Positions 30,905 to 40,314 of a stretch of 64,000 nucleotides of DNA are shown one piece after another. The number at the start of each line of letters is the position of its first letter. Positions within the stretch are counted from its first letter, which is position 1. The notes below the pieces were generated by a model that saw nothing but the letters and a program-made list of their open reading frames with translations, did not search any database and had not been told where the DNA came from. The position numbers and the translations under genes are program-made. Source of the stretch: Streptomyces griseiscabiei (GTDB lineage: Bacteria; Actinomycetota; Actinomycetes; Streptomycetales; Streptomycetaceae); assembly GCF_020010925.1 (NCBI RefSeq), contig NZ_JAGJBZ010000002.1, forward strand, positions 558,001 through 622,000. The letters run 5' to 3'.

Positions 30905-33900
30905 ATGTGCGCGCCGGAACCGCTTCTCGAACGCCGTGAGCCCCTGGAGCTGCTGGCCACCGAGGCCGAACGCGCCCGCTCCGGCGCCGGCCGTCTGGTG
31001 CTGCTGCGGGGCGCCACCGGCACCGGCCGCACCGCGCTCCTGGAGGCCGCCGCCGCGCACGCCGCCGACAACGGCATGCGCGTGTTACGGGCCCGCTGCT
31101 CGCCCGAGCACCGCTCCGTACCCTTCGACACGGTCTTCCAACTCCTGGCCCACGGACCCGAGTTCGACCAGGCCGCGGGCGAGGCGCCGGACCCGCCGGA
31201 CACCCAGCCGCACCGGGGCAGGCCCGCCCGGCTGTGGCGGCTGCTGCGCTCCTACGCCGCCGAGTCCCCGCTGCTGGTCGCCGTGGACGACGCGCACCTC
31301 GCCGACACCCCGTCCCGCCGCTGGCTCACCGAGATGGTCCGCCGCATCGACCGGCTGCCCGTGCTGGTGGTGGTCACCGAGCGCGGCCAGTACGACATCG
31401 ACCCCCCGGCGGACGGTCTCGCGCACGCCCTCTCCCCGGCCCTCGTGCACACCCGCACCCTCGCCCCGCTGAGCCCGGACGCCGGGGCCCGCCTGGTCCG
31501 CGACGTCCACGGCGACGCCCCGCCGGAATGGGTCGACGCCTGCTTACGCGCGGCCGCGGGCAACCCGCTGTTGCTGCGCGCCCTGCTGTCCGACCTCCGC
31601 ACCACCTACCCCGCGGCCTTCCCGGCTGCCCTTCCGGACACCTGCGCGGCGCTCTACGCGGGCAGCTACGCCGCCGCGGTGTCCTGGTGGCTGGACAGCG
31701 CCGGACCCGCCACCACCGAGGTCGCCCGCGCGCTCGCCGCCCTGGACGACACGGACACCCCCGTGGCCGCCGACGCCGGCCTGCTCGCCCGCACGGCCGG
31801 CACCGACCCCGCCCGGGTGTCCGGCTGGCTCACCGCGACGACCGGCCTCGGCCTGCTGCGCCCCGACGCCGAGGGCCGGCCCCGCTACGCCCACCCGCTG
31901 CTGCGGGACGCCGTCCTCGGCGGCTGGGCCGGTCCCGACCGGCAGGCCGCCCACCGCCGGGCCGCCGAGGCGATGCTGCACCGCGGCGACAGCGCCGAGG
32001 CCGTCGCCGGACACCTGCTGCGCTGCGGCCCGGTCGGCGAGGCCTGGGCGACCGGCGCGCTGCTCGACGCCGCCGACCTCGCCGTCCGGGACGACCGCAG
32101 CGAGGACGCCCTCGCCCACCTCCGCCGCGCCCTCGACGAACCGATGCCGGCCGCCCGCCGTACCGTCGTCCTCACCGAACTGGGCTCCCTGGAGTACGCC
32201 ACGGTGCGGTCGGCGCGGTCCACCGCGGGCATCCCCCGGCTCGCCGAGGCGATGCGGCTGCCCGGCCCGCCCGTCGAACGCGTCCACGCCGCCGTCGCCC
32301 TGGGCACCGCCCTCGCCCGGCGCGGCGAGGCCCGCGCCGCCGTCGACGTGCTGCGCGGCCTGCGCGACGAGCACCTGACGGGCCGTCCGGACCTGGTCCG
32401 CACCGTCCAGACCGCCTCCGCGCTGCTCTCCGACCACGACCAGGGCGTACGGCAGGAGGTCTACCGCTGGCTGCGCGAGACCGCCGAACGCTCGCCCCAC
32501 CAGGTCGGCACGGCGGGACAGGCCCTCCTCGTCCGCTACGAGGCCACCGCCGGGCTGACCTCGGCGGCCTCGGCCATGCACCGCGTCCAGGCCCTGCTCG
32601 CCCAGCCGGCCGATCCGCTCGCCGAGGTGTTCCTGCTGGGCACCGCCGCCGCCGTCGCCCAGTGGGCCGACCGGCTCGACGAGGCCGAACGCCTGGTCCA
32701 CCGCGCCCTCGGCGGCCAGCGCACCTCGCTGCTCCACCCCATGCACCTCGCCCTCCTCAACGTCCGGATCGACATCGCGGCCGCGCGCGGCGCCCACGAG
32801 GAGGTCCTCGCCGATCCCGAGGTGGCGCGCGCGGTCGCCGGCCGCGCCGAGTCGGCGAACGCCCTGGCCCACGGGATCGTCGCCCTGCTGGAGAGCGGCC
32901 GGGCGGACGAGGCCGTACGTCTCGCCGACGCCCACGAGGTCCGGGGCACCCCTGACTCCTGGGAGCTGAACCGCTTCCTCCACGCCCGGGGTCTGCTGCG
33001 CGCCGCCACCGGCCGACCGGCCGCCGCGCTCGACGACTTCCTGGAGTGCGGCCGCCGCCAGTCCGCCCGCGACGTGGTGAGCCCCGTCGTCACCCCCTGG
33101 CGCACCGCCGCCGCCGAGTGCCACCTCGTGCTCGGCCGCCCCGACGAGGCCCTCGCCCTCGCCGAGGAGGAACTCCGCCTCGCCACCGTCTGGCACACCC
33201 CCCGGGTCCTCGCCCGCGCCCTCACCACCCTGGCCACGGCGACGGGCGGCCGCCGCGGCCAGGACCTCGCCCACCGCGCGGTCCACCTCCTGCGCCACGG
33301 CACCGACCCCGGACACCCCGAACACCCCGAACAGCCCGGACAGTTCGAGCAGCAGACCCCGACCGGAGCACCGGTCGTGGCGCTGGACGGAGGGCCCTTC
33401 GCCAGGGTGACGCCGATGCGGGGATGGACGCTGGGCGGCGGGGGCACCGCACGGGCCGTGGGCGGCGGGTCCGCCGTGCCGTCCACGGTGTCGTCGATCA
33501 CCGGCTGGACCGTGCCGCCGGGCGGTGCCCGGGCCATGTCGTCGAGGGGCGGCCCGGCGACGCCGCCCGCCGGTGTCCGGGCCCTGTCGCCGCACGGCGA
33601 CCGGCCCCCGTCGGCGGATGACGCTCGACCCGTGGCACCCCATGGCGCGCCGGTCGAGGCGGAGTTGATCGCGGCGCTCGTGGCGCAGGGACGGGGGCTG
33701 GCCGCGTCCGGGGAGCGGGCGCGGGCCCGGGACGCGTTCCGGGAGGCCGCCGAGCGGGCCGAGCGCCTGGGCGCGCCGCGCCAGCGCGCCCTCGCGGAGG
33801 CGGCCCTGCGCGAGGGCGGCGCCCGCCGCACGGCGACGGCGCTGACCGGCCCCTCCGCCCTCACCGCCGGCGAGCGCCGCATCGCCGAACTCGCCGCGCA

Positions 33901-34048
33901 GAACCGGACGAACGCTGAGATAGGCACACTCCTCCACCTGGCCCGCCGCACCGTCGAGACCCACCTCACCAGCACCTACCGCAAGCTCGGCATCCGCCGC
34001 AGATCGGAACTCGTCGCGGCCCTCGCGAAGGCGGAGGAGACGGCCTGA
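30905..34048 (+). CDS. LAL-type (large ATP-binding LuxR) transcriptional regulator
   Basis: A 1047-residue protein from ATG 30905, with AGGAGA six bases upstream. The N-terminal NTPase shows 'LVLLRGATGTGRTALLEAAA', where the Walker A lysine is replaced by arginine (GxxGxGRT), and a Walker B-like 'PLLVAVDDAHLAD'. The central ~600 residues are TPR-like helices rich in Ala/Leu/Arg. Residues ~800-900 are a Pro/Gly/Thr-rich linker. The C-terminal LuxR helix-turn-helix is 'LTAGERRIAELAAQNRTNAE' followed by 'LARRTVETHLTSTYRKLGIR'. LAL proteins often act as pathway-specific activators, so with the divergent orphan regulator it is a candidate controller of the CIS genes. The K-to-R change may reduce ATP hydrolysis. 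Confidence 0.88.
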   Translation: MCAPEPLLERREPLELLATEAERARSGAGRLVLLRGATGTGRTALLEAAAAHAADNGMRVLRARCSPEHRSVPFDTVFQLLAHGPEFDQAAGEAPDPPDTQPHRGRPARLWRLLRSYAAESPLLVAVDDAHLADTPSRRWLTEMVRRIDRLPVLVVVTERGQYDIDPPADGLAHALSPALVHTRTLAPLSPDAGARLVRDVHGDAPPEWVDACLRAAAGNPLLLRALLSDLRTTYPAAFPAALPDTCAALYAGSYAAAVSWWLDSAGPATTEVARALAALDDTDTPVAADAGLLARTAGTDPARVSGWLTATTGLGLLRPDAEGRPRYAHPLLRDAVLGGWAGPDRQAAHRRAAEAMLHRGDSAEAVAGHLLRCGPVGEAWATGALLDAADLAVRDDRSEDALAHLRRALDEPMPAARRTVVLTELGSLEYATVRSARSTAGIPRLAEAMRLPGPPVERVHAAVALGTALARRGEARAAVDVLRGLRDEHLTGRPDLVRTVQTASALLSDHDQGVRQEVYRWLRETAERSPHQVGTAGQALLVRYEATAGLTSAASAMHRVQALLAQPADPLAEVFLLGTAAAVAQWADRLDEAERLVHRALGGQRTSLLHPMHLALLNVRIDIAAARGAHEEVLADPEVARAVAGRAESANALAHGIVALLESGRADEAVRLADAHEVRGTPDSWELNRFLHARGLLRAATGRPAAALDDFLECGRRQSARDVVSPVVTPWRTAAAECHLVLGRPDEALALAEEELRLATVWHTPRVLARALTTLATATGGRRGQDLAHRAVHLLRHGTDPGHPEHPEQPGQFEQQTPTGAPVVALDGGPFARVTPMRGWTLGGGGTARAVGGGSAVPSTVSSITGWTVPPGGARAMSSRGGPATPPAGVRALSPHGDRPPSADDARPVAPHGAPVEAELIAALVAQGRGLAASGERARARDAFREAAERAERLGAPRQRALAEAALREGGARRTATALTGPSALTAGERRIAELAAQNRTNAEIGTLLHLARRTVETHLTSTYRKLGIRRRSELVAALAKAEETA

Positions 34049-34093
34049 CGGGACCTCACCCGCCCCCGCACACCCACGCCCCGGCTCGTCCAC

Positions 34094-34112
34094 TTAGGCC
34101 TGCCTAACTCGC
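34094..34112. promoter_or_regulatory. Candidate iron box (DmdR1/IdeR-type) upstream of doxX-like gene
   Basis: TTAGGCCTGCCTAACTCGC matches about 11 of 19 positions of the actinobacterial iron box consensus TTAGGTTAGGCTAACCTAA. The left TTAGG and the inner CTAAC are conserved, while the right end is not. It also contains the palindrome TTAGGcctgCCTAA. Located 124 bp before the DoxX start. Weak-to-moderate match. Confidence 0.4.
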
Positions 34113-34235
34113 CTGGCGTGTCAGGGCTGTACGCTGCCCCGAAGTCGGCGGCGGATTCCTTGAACCGGAGTCCGGGCGGATGCGTAGGAGCAACCGGGAC
34201 CACCCGCGCGCAGCCGACAGATCCGAGGAGAACCC

Positions 34236-34676
34236 ATGAGCAGCAGCAACCCACCCCTGAACGACTGGCTGACGACACGCCAACCCCTGGTCCTGGGCCT
34301 GTTCCGCATCGTCCTGGGCCTGCTGTTCGCCAGCGAGGGCGCCGCCACGGTCTTCGGCGTCCTGGACCGCAAGGCGAGCCCGGTCGGCGACTGGCCCTTC
34401 TGGTACGCCGGTGTCATCGAACTGGTCTGCGGTGTCCTCATCCTCCTCGGAGTCGCGACCCGCGGCGCCGCGTTCCTCAGCTCGGGCATCATGGCCTTCG
34501 CCTACTTCACGGAACACCAGAAGGACGGCCTCTTCCCCCTCCAGAACGGCGGTCTCGCCCCCGTCCTGTTCTGCTGGGGCTTCCTCCTCCTGGTGTTCGC
34601 GGGCCCCGGCGCCCTGTCCCTGGCGGGCCTCACCCGCCGCGAGGCCGGCACCCGCCCCGTACGTGGAACCACGTAA
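34236..34676 (+). CDS. DoxX-family membrane protein
   Basis: A 146-residue protein from ATG 34236 with GAGGAGAA upstream. Four hydrophobic segments: 'GLFRIVLGLLFASEG', 'YAGVIELVCGVLILLGVA', 'FLSSGIMAFAYF' and 'APVLFCWGFLLLVF', with the DoxX pattern 'LVLGLFRIVLGLLFASEGAA' and 'GIMAFAYFTEH'. DoxX proteins in actinobacteria are linked to membrane redox or thiol-stress complexes, though many are uncharacterised. A single-gene unit. A candidate iron box lies upstream. Confidence 0.88.
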   Translation: MSSSNPPLNDWLTTRQPLVLGLFRIVLGLLFASEGAATVFGVLDRKASPVGDWPFWYAGVIELVCGVLILLGVATRGAAFLSSGIMAFAYFTEHQKDGLFPLQNGGLAPVLFCWGFLLLVFAGPGALSLAGLTRREAGTRPVRGTT

Positions 34677-34781
34677 CCCGTCACGCACCTTCGCCGCACC
34701 GGCGCGCGGGCCTCAACCGGGGCCCGCGAGCGGGGCTATCGTGCGGGGCACCGCAGCCGCCGTCGCCCCGAGGAGGCCCCG

Positions 34782-35444
34782 ATGGGCGCCCGTTCGTTCA
34801 TGCTCGCCACCCGGATACCGATGTCGCGCGACGGCTTCGACGCATGGCTGCGTACCCCGCTGCCGGACCTCGGCGTCATCGAGAACCCGTCGGAGATGTA
34901 CACGGGCTGGGCCCTCGACGGCACTGACCCGGACTGGCATCTGACGGGGCTCGCCGCCGGCTACCCGCAGGCGGTGGCCGCCGTCCGCGCCGACCGGACC
35001 CGGACCCCCCTGGATCTGCTCGCCCCCCGCGCCGCCGAGGGCTACCACCTGATCCGCCACCGGGACGAGGCCTTGGAGGTGTATCTGTACGACTACCACG
35101 GCGAGGCGACCACCACCCGGACCGCCCTGCTGATGCTGGCCGGCGCGGGCCGCTTCGCCCACCCCGGCGCCGAGGCACCGGTGCTGTACTGGGGCGGTCA
35201 CGCCTATCCCGGCCTGCCCATGAACATCGACGAGCCCCTCGCGGTCCTGCTCGTCGGCACCGCCCGGTCCCGTTTCGTCGCCACCCACCCGTTCGACACC
35301 CTGATCGCGGACCTGACGCCCGTCGAGACCGACTTCCTCGACGCCACCGCCGAGGAGACGCCCACCGAGGCCACGCTCAGCCTGCTGTTCGACCCGGCCC
35401 TACGCGACCACCGGCCGGGAACGGACCCGCTCAGCACTCGATGA
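34782..35444 (+). CDS. Hypothetical protein
   Basis: A 220-residue protein from ATG 34782, preceded by GAGGAGG. I do not recognise the family. It is a soluble-looking mixed alpha/beta protein with '[19 protein letters not shown]', '[17 protein letters not shown]', '[17 protein letters not shown]' and '[13 protein letters not shown]' as likely conserved stretches; no signal peptide or transmembrane helix. Codon use is normal for the host. Its 3' end overlaps the convergent sdaA gene by 14 bp. The C-terminal ~25 residues look disordered. Confidence 0.75.
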   Translation: MGARSFMLATRIPMSRDGFDAWLRTPLPDLGVIENPSEMYTGWALDGTDPDWHLTGLAAGYPQAVAAVRADRTRTPLDLLAPRAAEGYHLIRHRDEALEVYLYDYHGEATTTRTALLMLAGAGRFAHPGAEAPVLYWGGHAYPGLPMNIDEPLAVLLVGTARSRFVATHPFDTLIADLTPVETDFLDATAEETPTEATLSLLFDPALRDHRPGTDPLSTR

Positions 35445-36798
35445 TGTTCACCGCCAGCCCGCCCCGCGCCGTCTCCTTGTACTTGACGCTCATGTCGGCG
35501 CCCGTCTCCTTCATCGTCTTGATGACCTTGTCGAGGGACACCTTGTGGGTGCCGTCGCCGCGCATCGCCATCCTCGCCGCCGTGACGGCCTTCACCGCCG
35601 CCATGCCGTTGCGCTCGATGCAGGGGATCTGGACGAGGCCGCCCACGGGGTCGCAGGTGAGGCCGAGATTGTGCTCCATGCCGATCTCGGCGGCGTTCTC
35701 GACCTGTTCGGGGCTGCCGCCCAGCACCTCCGCCAGCGCGCCCGCCGCCATGGAGCAGGCGGAGCCGACCTCGCCCTGGCAGCCGACCTCGGCGCCGGAG
35801 ATGGAGGCGTTCTCCTTGAAGAGCATGCCGATGGCGCCGGCGGCGAGGAGGAAGCGGACGACCCCGTCCTCGTCCGCGCCGGGCACGAAGTTGATGTAGT
35901 AGTGCAGGACGGCGGGGATGATCCCGGCCGCGCCGTTCGTGGGAGCGGTCACCACCCGGCCGCCGGCGGCGTTCTCCTCGTTCACGGCCATCGCGTAGAG
36001 GGTGATCCACTCCATGGAGCGGGCCAGCGGGTCGCCCTCGGCGCGCAGCTGACGAGCGGAGACGGCCGCGCGCCGGCGCACCCGCAGACCGCCGGGGAGG
36101 ATGCCCTCACGGCTCATACCGCGCGAGACGCAGGCCTGCATCACCCGCCAGATGTCCAGCAGCCCGGAGCGGATCTCGTCCTCGGAGCGCCAGGCCCGTT
36201 CGTTCTCCAGCATCAGCGCGGAGATCGACAGACCGGTCTCCTTCGTCAGCCGGAGCAGCTCGTCACCGGTGCGGAAGGGGTACTTGAGCGGGGTGTCGTC
36301 GAGCTTGATGCGGTCCGCGCCGACCGCGTCCTCGTCCACGACGAAGCCGCCGCCCACCGAGTAGTAGGTCTTCGACAGCAGCTCCGCGCCCGCCGCGTCG
36401 TACGCCCGGACCGTCATGCCGTTGGCGTGGTAGGGCAGGGTCTCGCGGCGGTGCAGGATCAGGTCCCGGTCGAAGTCGAAGGGGACCTCGTGGTCGTCGA
36501 GCAGCCGCAGCCGGCCCGATTCCCTGATCGCCGCCACCCGGTCGTCGGCCGACTCGACGTCCACCGTGCGCGGCGAGGCGCCCTCCAGGCCCAGGAGTAC
36601 GGCCTTGGGTGTGCCGTGGCCGTGGCCGGTCGCGCCCAGCGAGCCGTACAGCTCGGCGCGTACCGCGGCGACGCCGGTGAGCAGTTCCTCGCTCCGCAGC
36701 CGGCGCGCGAACATCCGGGCGGCCCGCATCGGGCCGACCGTGTGGGAGCTGGACGGGCCGATACCGACCGAGAACAGGTCGAAGACGGAGATGGCCAC
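35431..36798 (-). CDS. sdaA: L-serine ammonia-lyase (iron-sulfur dependent)
   Basis: A 455-residue single-chain serine dehydratase from ATG 36798. It starts '[20 protein letters not shown]' (beta domain, Ser-Ser-Ser-His-Thr motif) and ends with the alpha domain. Fe-S ligand cysteines are seen in '[20 protein letters not shown]' and '[18 protein letters not shown]'. The enzyme converts L-serine to pyruvate and ammonia using an oxygen-labile 4Fe-4S cluster. Downstream of glyA on the same strand, it would consume serine produced from glycine. A 12-bp-stem hairpin at 36838-36875 separates it from glyA, so it may have its own promoter. Syntenic, from memory, with SCO5469. Confidence 0.95.
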   Translation of the reverse strand: MAISVFDLFSVGIGPSSSHTVGPMRAARMFARRLRSEELLTGVAAVRAELYGSLGATGHGHGTPKAVLLGLEGASPRTVDVESADDRVAAIRESGRLRLLDDHEVPFDFDRDLILHRRETLPYHANGMTVRAYDAAGAELLSKTYYSVGGGFVVDEDAVGADRIKLDDTPLKYPFRTGDELLRLTKETGLSISALMLENERAWRSEDEIRSGLLDIWRVMQACVSRGMSREGILPGGLRVRRRAAVSARQLRAEGDPLARSMEWITLYAMAVNEENAAGGRVVTAPTNGAAGIIPAVLHYYINFVPGADEDGVVRFLLAAGAIGMLFKENASISGAEVGCQGEVGSACSMAAGALAEVLGGSPEQVENAAEIGMEHNLGLTCDPVGGLVQIPCIERNGMAAVKAVTAARMAMRGDGTHKVSLDKVIKTMKETGADMSVKYKETARGGLAVNIIEC

Positions 36799-36837
36799 GG
36801 TGACTCCTCAGAACGGGGGAGGGGTTGTGCAGGGGAT

Positions 36838-36875
36838 GGGGCACCGCGCTCACTCCCCAGTGTGCGCGGTGCCCC
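36838..36875 (-). terminator. Hairpin between glyA and sdaA
   Basis: GGGGCACCGCGC (36838-36849) pairs perfectly with GCGCGGTGCCCC (36864-36875), loop 14 nt, lying 34 bp past the glyA stop. No U-run follows on the minus strand. It is a likely terminator or attenuator limiting read-through from the riboswitch-controlled glycine genes. Confidence 0.6.
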
Positions 36876-36909
36876 GGAAAAGCGGGACTACGGACCGGTG
36901 AAGCCGGGG

Positions 36910-38172
36910 TTACTTCCCCAGCCCCGGGTACAGCGGGTGTTTGTCGGCGAGGGCCTTGACGCGGGTCTTCAGTGCTTCCGTGTCGTAGGACGGCTTGAGT
37001 GCCTCGGCGATGACGTCGGCGACCTCGGTGAAGTCCTCGGCGGTGAAGCCGCGGGTGGCCAGGGCGGGGGTGCCGATGCGCAGTCCGGAGGTCACCATCG
37101 GCGGGCGGGGGTCGTCGGGGACGGCGTTGCGGTTGACGGTGATGCCGACCTCGTGGAGGCGGTCCTCGGCCTGCCGGCCGTCCAGGTCGGAGTTGCGCAG
37201 GTCGACCAGGATCAGGTGCACGTCGGTGCCGCCGGAGAGCACGTCGACCCCGGCCTCGCGGGCGTCGGGGGCGGTCAGCCGCTCGGCGAGGATGCGGGCG
37301 CCGTCGACCGTGCGCCGCTGGCGCTCCCTGAACTCCTCGCTCGCCGCGACCTTGAAGGACACCGCCTTCGCCGCGATGACATGCTCCAGCGGGCCGCCCT
37401 GGAAGCCGGGGAACACGGAGGAGTTGAGCTTCTTCGCGAAGTCCTTCTTCGCGAGGATGATGCCGCCGCGCGGTCCGCCGAGCGTCTTGTGGGTGGTGGA
37501 GGTGACCACGTCGGCGTACGGCACCGGGTTGGGGTGCAGGCCGGCCGCGACCAGGCCGGCGAAGTGCGCCATGTCCACCCACAGATACGCGCCGGCCTCG
37601 TCGGCGATCCGCCGGAACTCCGCGAAGTCCAGCTGCCGCGGGTACGCCGACCAGCCCGCGATGATCACCTTCGGCCGGTGCTCCCGGGCCAGGCGCTCGA
37701 CCTCGGCCATGTCGACGAGTCCGGCGTCGTCCACGTGATACGGGACGACGTGGAACTGCTTGCCGGAGAAGTTCAGCCGCATCCCGTGGGTGAGGTGACC
37801 GCCGTGGGCGAGGTCCAGCCCGAGGATGGTGTCGCCGGGCTGGGCCAGCGCGAACAGGGCCGCCTGGTTGGCGGAGGCGCCCGAGTGCGGCTGGACGTTG
37901 GCGTACTCGGCGCCGAACAGCTCCTTCACCCGGTCGATGGCGATCTGCTCGGTGACGTCGACGTGCTCGCAGCCACCGTAGTAGCGGCGGCCCGGGTAGC
38001 CCTCGGCGTACTTGTTGGTCAGGACCGAACCCTGTGCCTCCATCACCCCGACCGGGGCGAAGTTCTCGGAGGCGATCATCTCCAGGGTCGACTGCTGACG
38101 GTCCAGCTCGGCGTCGAGGGCCGCGGCGACCTCCGGGTCGAGCTCGTGCAGGGGCGTGTTCAGAAGCGACAT
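36910..38172 (-). CDS. glyA: Serine hydroxymethyltransferase
   Basis: A 420-residue protein. ATG 38172 ('[19 protein letters not shown]') fits the family start; a further in-frame ATG at 38202 adds ten residues without family support. PLP lysine is Lys229 in '[16 protein letters not shown]'; other signatures are '[10 protein letters not shown]', '[18 protein letters not shown]' and '[13 protein letters not shown]'. It interconverts serine and glycine with tetrahydrofolate. It lies 38 bp downstream of gcvH, in the same unit as gcvT/gcvH, so it supplies or drains the one-carbon units that the cleavage system makes. This is probably the glycine-inducible copy; many Streptomyces have a second glyA elsewhere. 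Confidence 0.96.
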   Translation of the reverse strand: MSLLNTPLHELDPEVAAALDAELDRQQSTLEMIASENFAPVGVMEAQGSVLTNKYAEGYPGRRYYGGCEHVDVTEQIAIDRVKELFGAEYANVQPHSGASANQAALFALAQPGDTILGLDLAHGGHLTHGMRLNFSGKQFHVVPYHVDDAGLVDMAEVERLAREHRPKVIIAGWSAYPRQLDFAEFRRIADEAGAYLWVDMAHFAGLVAAGLHPNPVPYADVVTSTTHKTLGGPRGGIILAKKDFAKKLNSSVFPGFQGGPLEHVIAAKAVSFKVAASEEFRERQRRTVDGARILAERLTAPDAREAGVDVLSGGTDVHLILVDLRNSDLDGRQAEDRLHEVGITVNRNAVPDDPRPPMVTSGLRIGTPALATRGFTAEDFTEVADVIAEALKPSYDTEALKTRVKALADKHPLYPGLGK

Positions 38173-38210
38173 GCGTACGACCTCAGTGCTCTCAAGACTC
38201 ACAAGTCTTC

Positions 38211-38588
38211 TCAGCCGGCGGTGTGGGCGGTGTACTCGTCGGCGGAGAGCAGCTCGTCCGGCTCGCCCGCGACACGTACCTTGAACAGCCAGCCGCCCTC
38301 GAACGGGGCGGTGTTCACCAGCGACGGGTCGTTGACGACGTCCTCGTTGATCTCGGTGATCTCACCGGAGACCGGGGAGTACAGGTCGCTGACCGACTTC
38401 GTGGACTCCAGTTCGCCACAGGTCTCGCCCGCGGTCACCGTGGAGCCCACCTCGGGAAGCTGGGCGTAGACGACATCGCCGAGCGCGTTCGCCGCGAACT
38501 CCGTGATGCCGACCGTCGAGACGCCGTCCTCGGCGCCCGACAGCCACTCGTGCTCCTTGCTGTAGCGCAGCTGCTGGGGGTTGCTCAT
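38211..38588 (-). CDS. gcvH: Glycine cleavage system H protein
   Basis: A 125-residue protein from ATG 38588 with AGGAGAA upstream. The lipoylated lysine is Lys64 in '[18 protein letters not shown]', and the start '[12 protein letters not shown]' is conserved. It shuttles the aminomethyl group between the P, T and L proteins. gcvP is not in this window. It lies 122 bp after gcvT, in the same direction. Confidence 0.97.
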   Translation of the reverse strand: MSNPQQLRYSKEHEWLSGAEDGVSTVGITEFAANALGDVVYAQLPEVGSTVTAGETCGELESTKSVSDLYSPVSGEITEINEDVVNDPSLVNTAPFEGGWLFKVRVAGEPDELLSADEYTAHTAG

Positions 38589-38710
38589 GGCCTGAATTCT
38601 CCTGTACGCGGGGGAGTGGTGATGAATGGGGGACTGCTGAAACCGCTGCTGAGCAGCGGAAATGTGGGCGGGGTCACGTCCGGGACGGACGACGATCCCG
38701 CGCCCAGTGT

Positions 38711-39832
38711 CTACTTCTGGCGCTTGTAGAACGGCAGCGCCACGACCTCGTACGGCTCGTGGCTGCCCCGGATGTCCACGCAGACCCCGGGGGTGCCCGG
38801 CGCCGCGTACAAGGCGTCGACGTACGCCATCGCGATCGGCCTGCCCAGTGTGGGGGAGGGGGCGCCGGAGGTGACCTCGCCGACCACCTTGCCCTCGGCG
38901 ACCACGGGGTACCCGGCGCGGGGGACCCGGCGGCCCTCGGCGATCAGGCCGACGAGGACGGGCGGCTCGTGGTGGGCGTTCTCGGCGGCCTCGCGCAGGG
39001 CCCCGCGGCCCACGAAGTCGCCCTTGTCGTACTTCACGACCCGGCCGAGGCCCGCGTCGTAGGGGGTCAGGGAGGTCGACAGCTCATGCCCGTACAGCGG
39101 CATGCCCGCCTCCAGGCGCAGGGTGTCCCGGCAGGACAGCCCGCAGGGGACCAGACCGACGCCCTCGCCGGCCCCGGTCAGGGCCTGCCACAGCTCGACC
39201 GCGTGCTCGGGCTTCACGAACAGCTCGAAGCCGTCCTCGCCGGTGTACCCGGTGCGCGCGATCAGCGCGGGCACCCCGGCGACCGTGCCGGGCAGCCCCG
39301 CGTAGTACTTCAGGCCGTCGAGATCGGCGTCGGTGAGGGACTTCAGGATGCCGGGGGACTGCGGACCCTGGACGGCGATCAGCGCGTACGCGTCCCGGTC
39401 GTCGCGCACCTCGGCGTCGAACCCGGCGGAACGCTCCACGAGCGCGTCCAGCACCACCTGGGCGTTGGAGGCGTTCGCGACGACCAGGTACTCGGTCTCG
39501 GCCAGCCGGTAGACGATCAGGTCGTCGAGGATGCCGCCGTCCTCGCGGCAGATCATGGTGTAGCGGGCCCGGCCCACGCCGACGGTGCCGATGTTGCCCA
39601 CGAGGGCGTGGTCCAGGAGGGCCGCGGCCCCCGGTCCGGTCACCGTGATCTCGCCCATGTGCGAGAGATCGAAGAGCCCGGCCGCGGTACGGACGGCGAG
39701 GTGCTCGTCGCGCTCGGAGCCGTAGCGCAGGGGCATGTCCCAGCCCGCGAAGTCGGTCATCGTCGCACCCAGCGAACGATGCAGGGCGTCGAGCGCGGTA
39801 CGGCGCGGTGCGGTGGTGGGGCTGCTGCTCAT
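38711..39832 (-). CDS. gcvT: Glycine cleavage system T protein (aminomethyltransferase)
   Basis: A 373-residue protein from ATG 39832; the ORF continues to 39922 but that part overlaps the riboswitch. Signatures: '[20 protein letters not shown]', '[18 protein letters not shown]', '[20 protein letters not shown]', '[12 protein letters not shown]' and '[16 protein letters not shown]'. It transfers the methylene group from aminomethyl-H protein to tetrahydrofolate. First gene of the gcvT-gcvH-glyA unit and directly preceded by a tandem glycine riboswitch. Confidence 0.96.
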   Translation of the reverse strand: MSSSPTTAPRRTALDALHRSLGATMTDFAGWDMPLRYGSERDEHLAVRTAAGLFDLSHMGEITVTGPGAAALLDHALVGNIGTVGVGRARYTMICREDGGILDDLIVYRLAETEYLVVANASNAQVVLDALVERSAGFDAEVRDDRDAYALIAVQGPQSPGILKSLTDADLDGLKYYAGLPGTVAGVPALIARTGYTGEDGFELFVKPEHAVELWQALTGAGEGVGLVPCGLSCRDTLRLEAGMPLYGHELSTSLTPYDAGLGRVVKYDKGDFVGRGALREAAENAHHEPPVLVGLIAEGRRVPRAGYPVVAEGKVVGEVTSGAPSPTLGRPIAMAYVDALYAAPGTPGVCVDIRGSHEPYEVVALPFYKRQK

Positions 39833-39865
39833 CGGTGTGACGCTCCCAGGGCAAGACGGACGACG

Positions 39866-40120
39866 CATGACAGGTGAGGAAAGTCCTCCCCATCTGTCAT
39901 CGGAACCTGAGAGGTTCACCACGACCGTACGTACCGGTGTACGTACCGATGGTCGTGACTTGCACCGTGGGTGGGGCCGCCTCCCACGGGGGAGGGACGG
40001 CCCGCTTTTCAGATCTGCCTCGCCCGCGCGGTATCGGGGCCTGAGAGATTCAAGGGAGGGACTTGCTCCTTCGGCGCCCCGGCGATGTGCTGCCGGGGAC
40101 TCTCCCGCGCGGGTTCAAGC
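39866..40120 (-). ncRNA. Tandem glycine riboswitch upstream of gcvT
   Basis: On the minus strand, aptamer 1 (from about 40120) has 'GCCGAAGGAGCAA' then 'AATCTCTCAGGCCC', the conserved glycine-riboswitch core. Aptamer 2 reads 'GGTGAACCTCTCAGGTTCCG' and continues to 'GGGGAGGA'. A linker rich in G and C stems joins them. Directly before gcvT an ATGACAG/CTGTCAT stem (39868-39900) may be part of the closing helix or expression platform. Glycine binding normally turns on the cleavage genes. This occupies most of the gap between gcvT and the plus-strand gene at 40315; bases 40121-40314 carry the riboswitch promoter and the other gene's leader. Confidence 0.9.
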
Positions 40121-40314
40121 GGCCGGTATGCAGTTGGCGCGGACATCATCGCACGCATCGACGCGGCGCGGCAGGGGGAGGTTTCCAGGCAGACACAGCG
40201 GTCCGTAGCACTCTTGTGGCAATACGAGGACTGAACCAGGAGGGATCGGGCATTACCTTCTCTTTACAGTCTGTGGGGATGGGACCTCTCATACCCCTGG
40301 GGAGGACGGTCACG

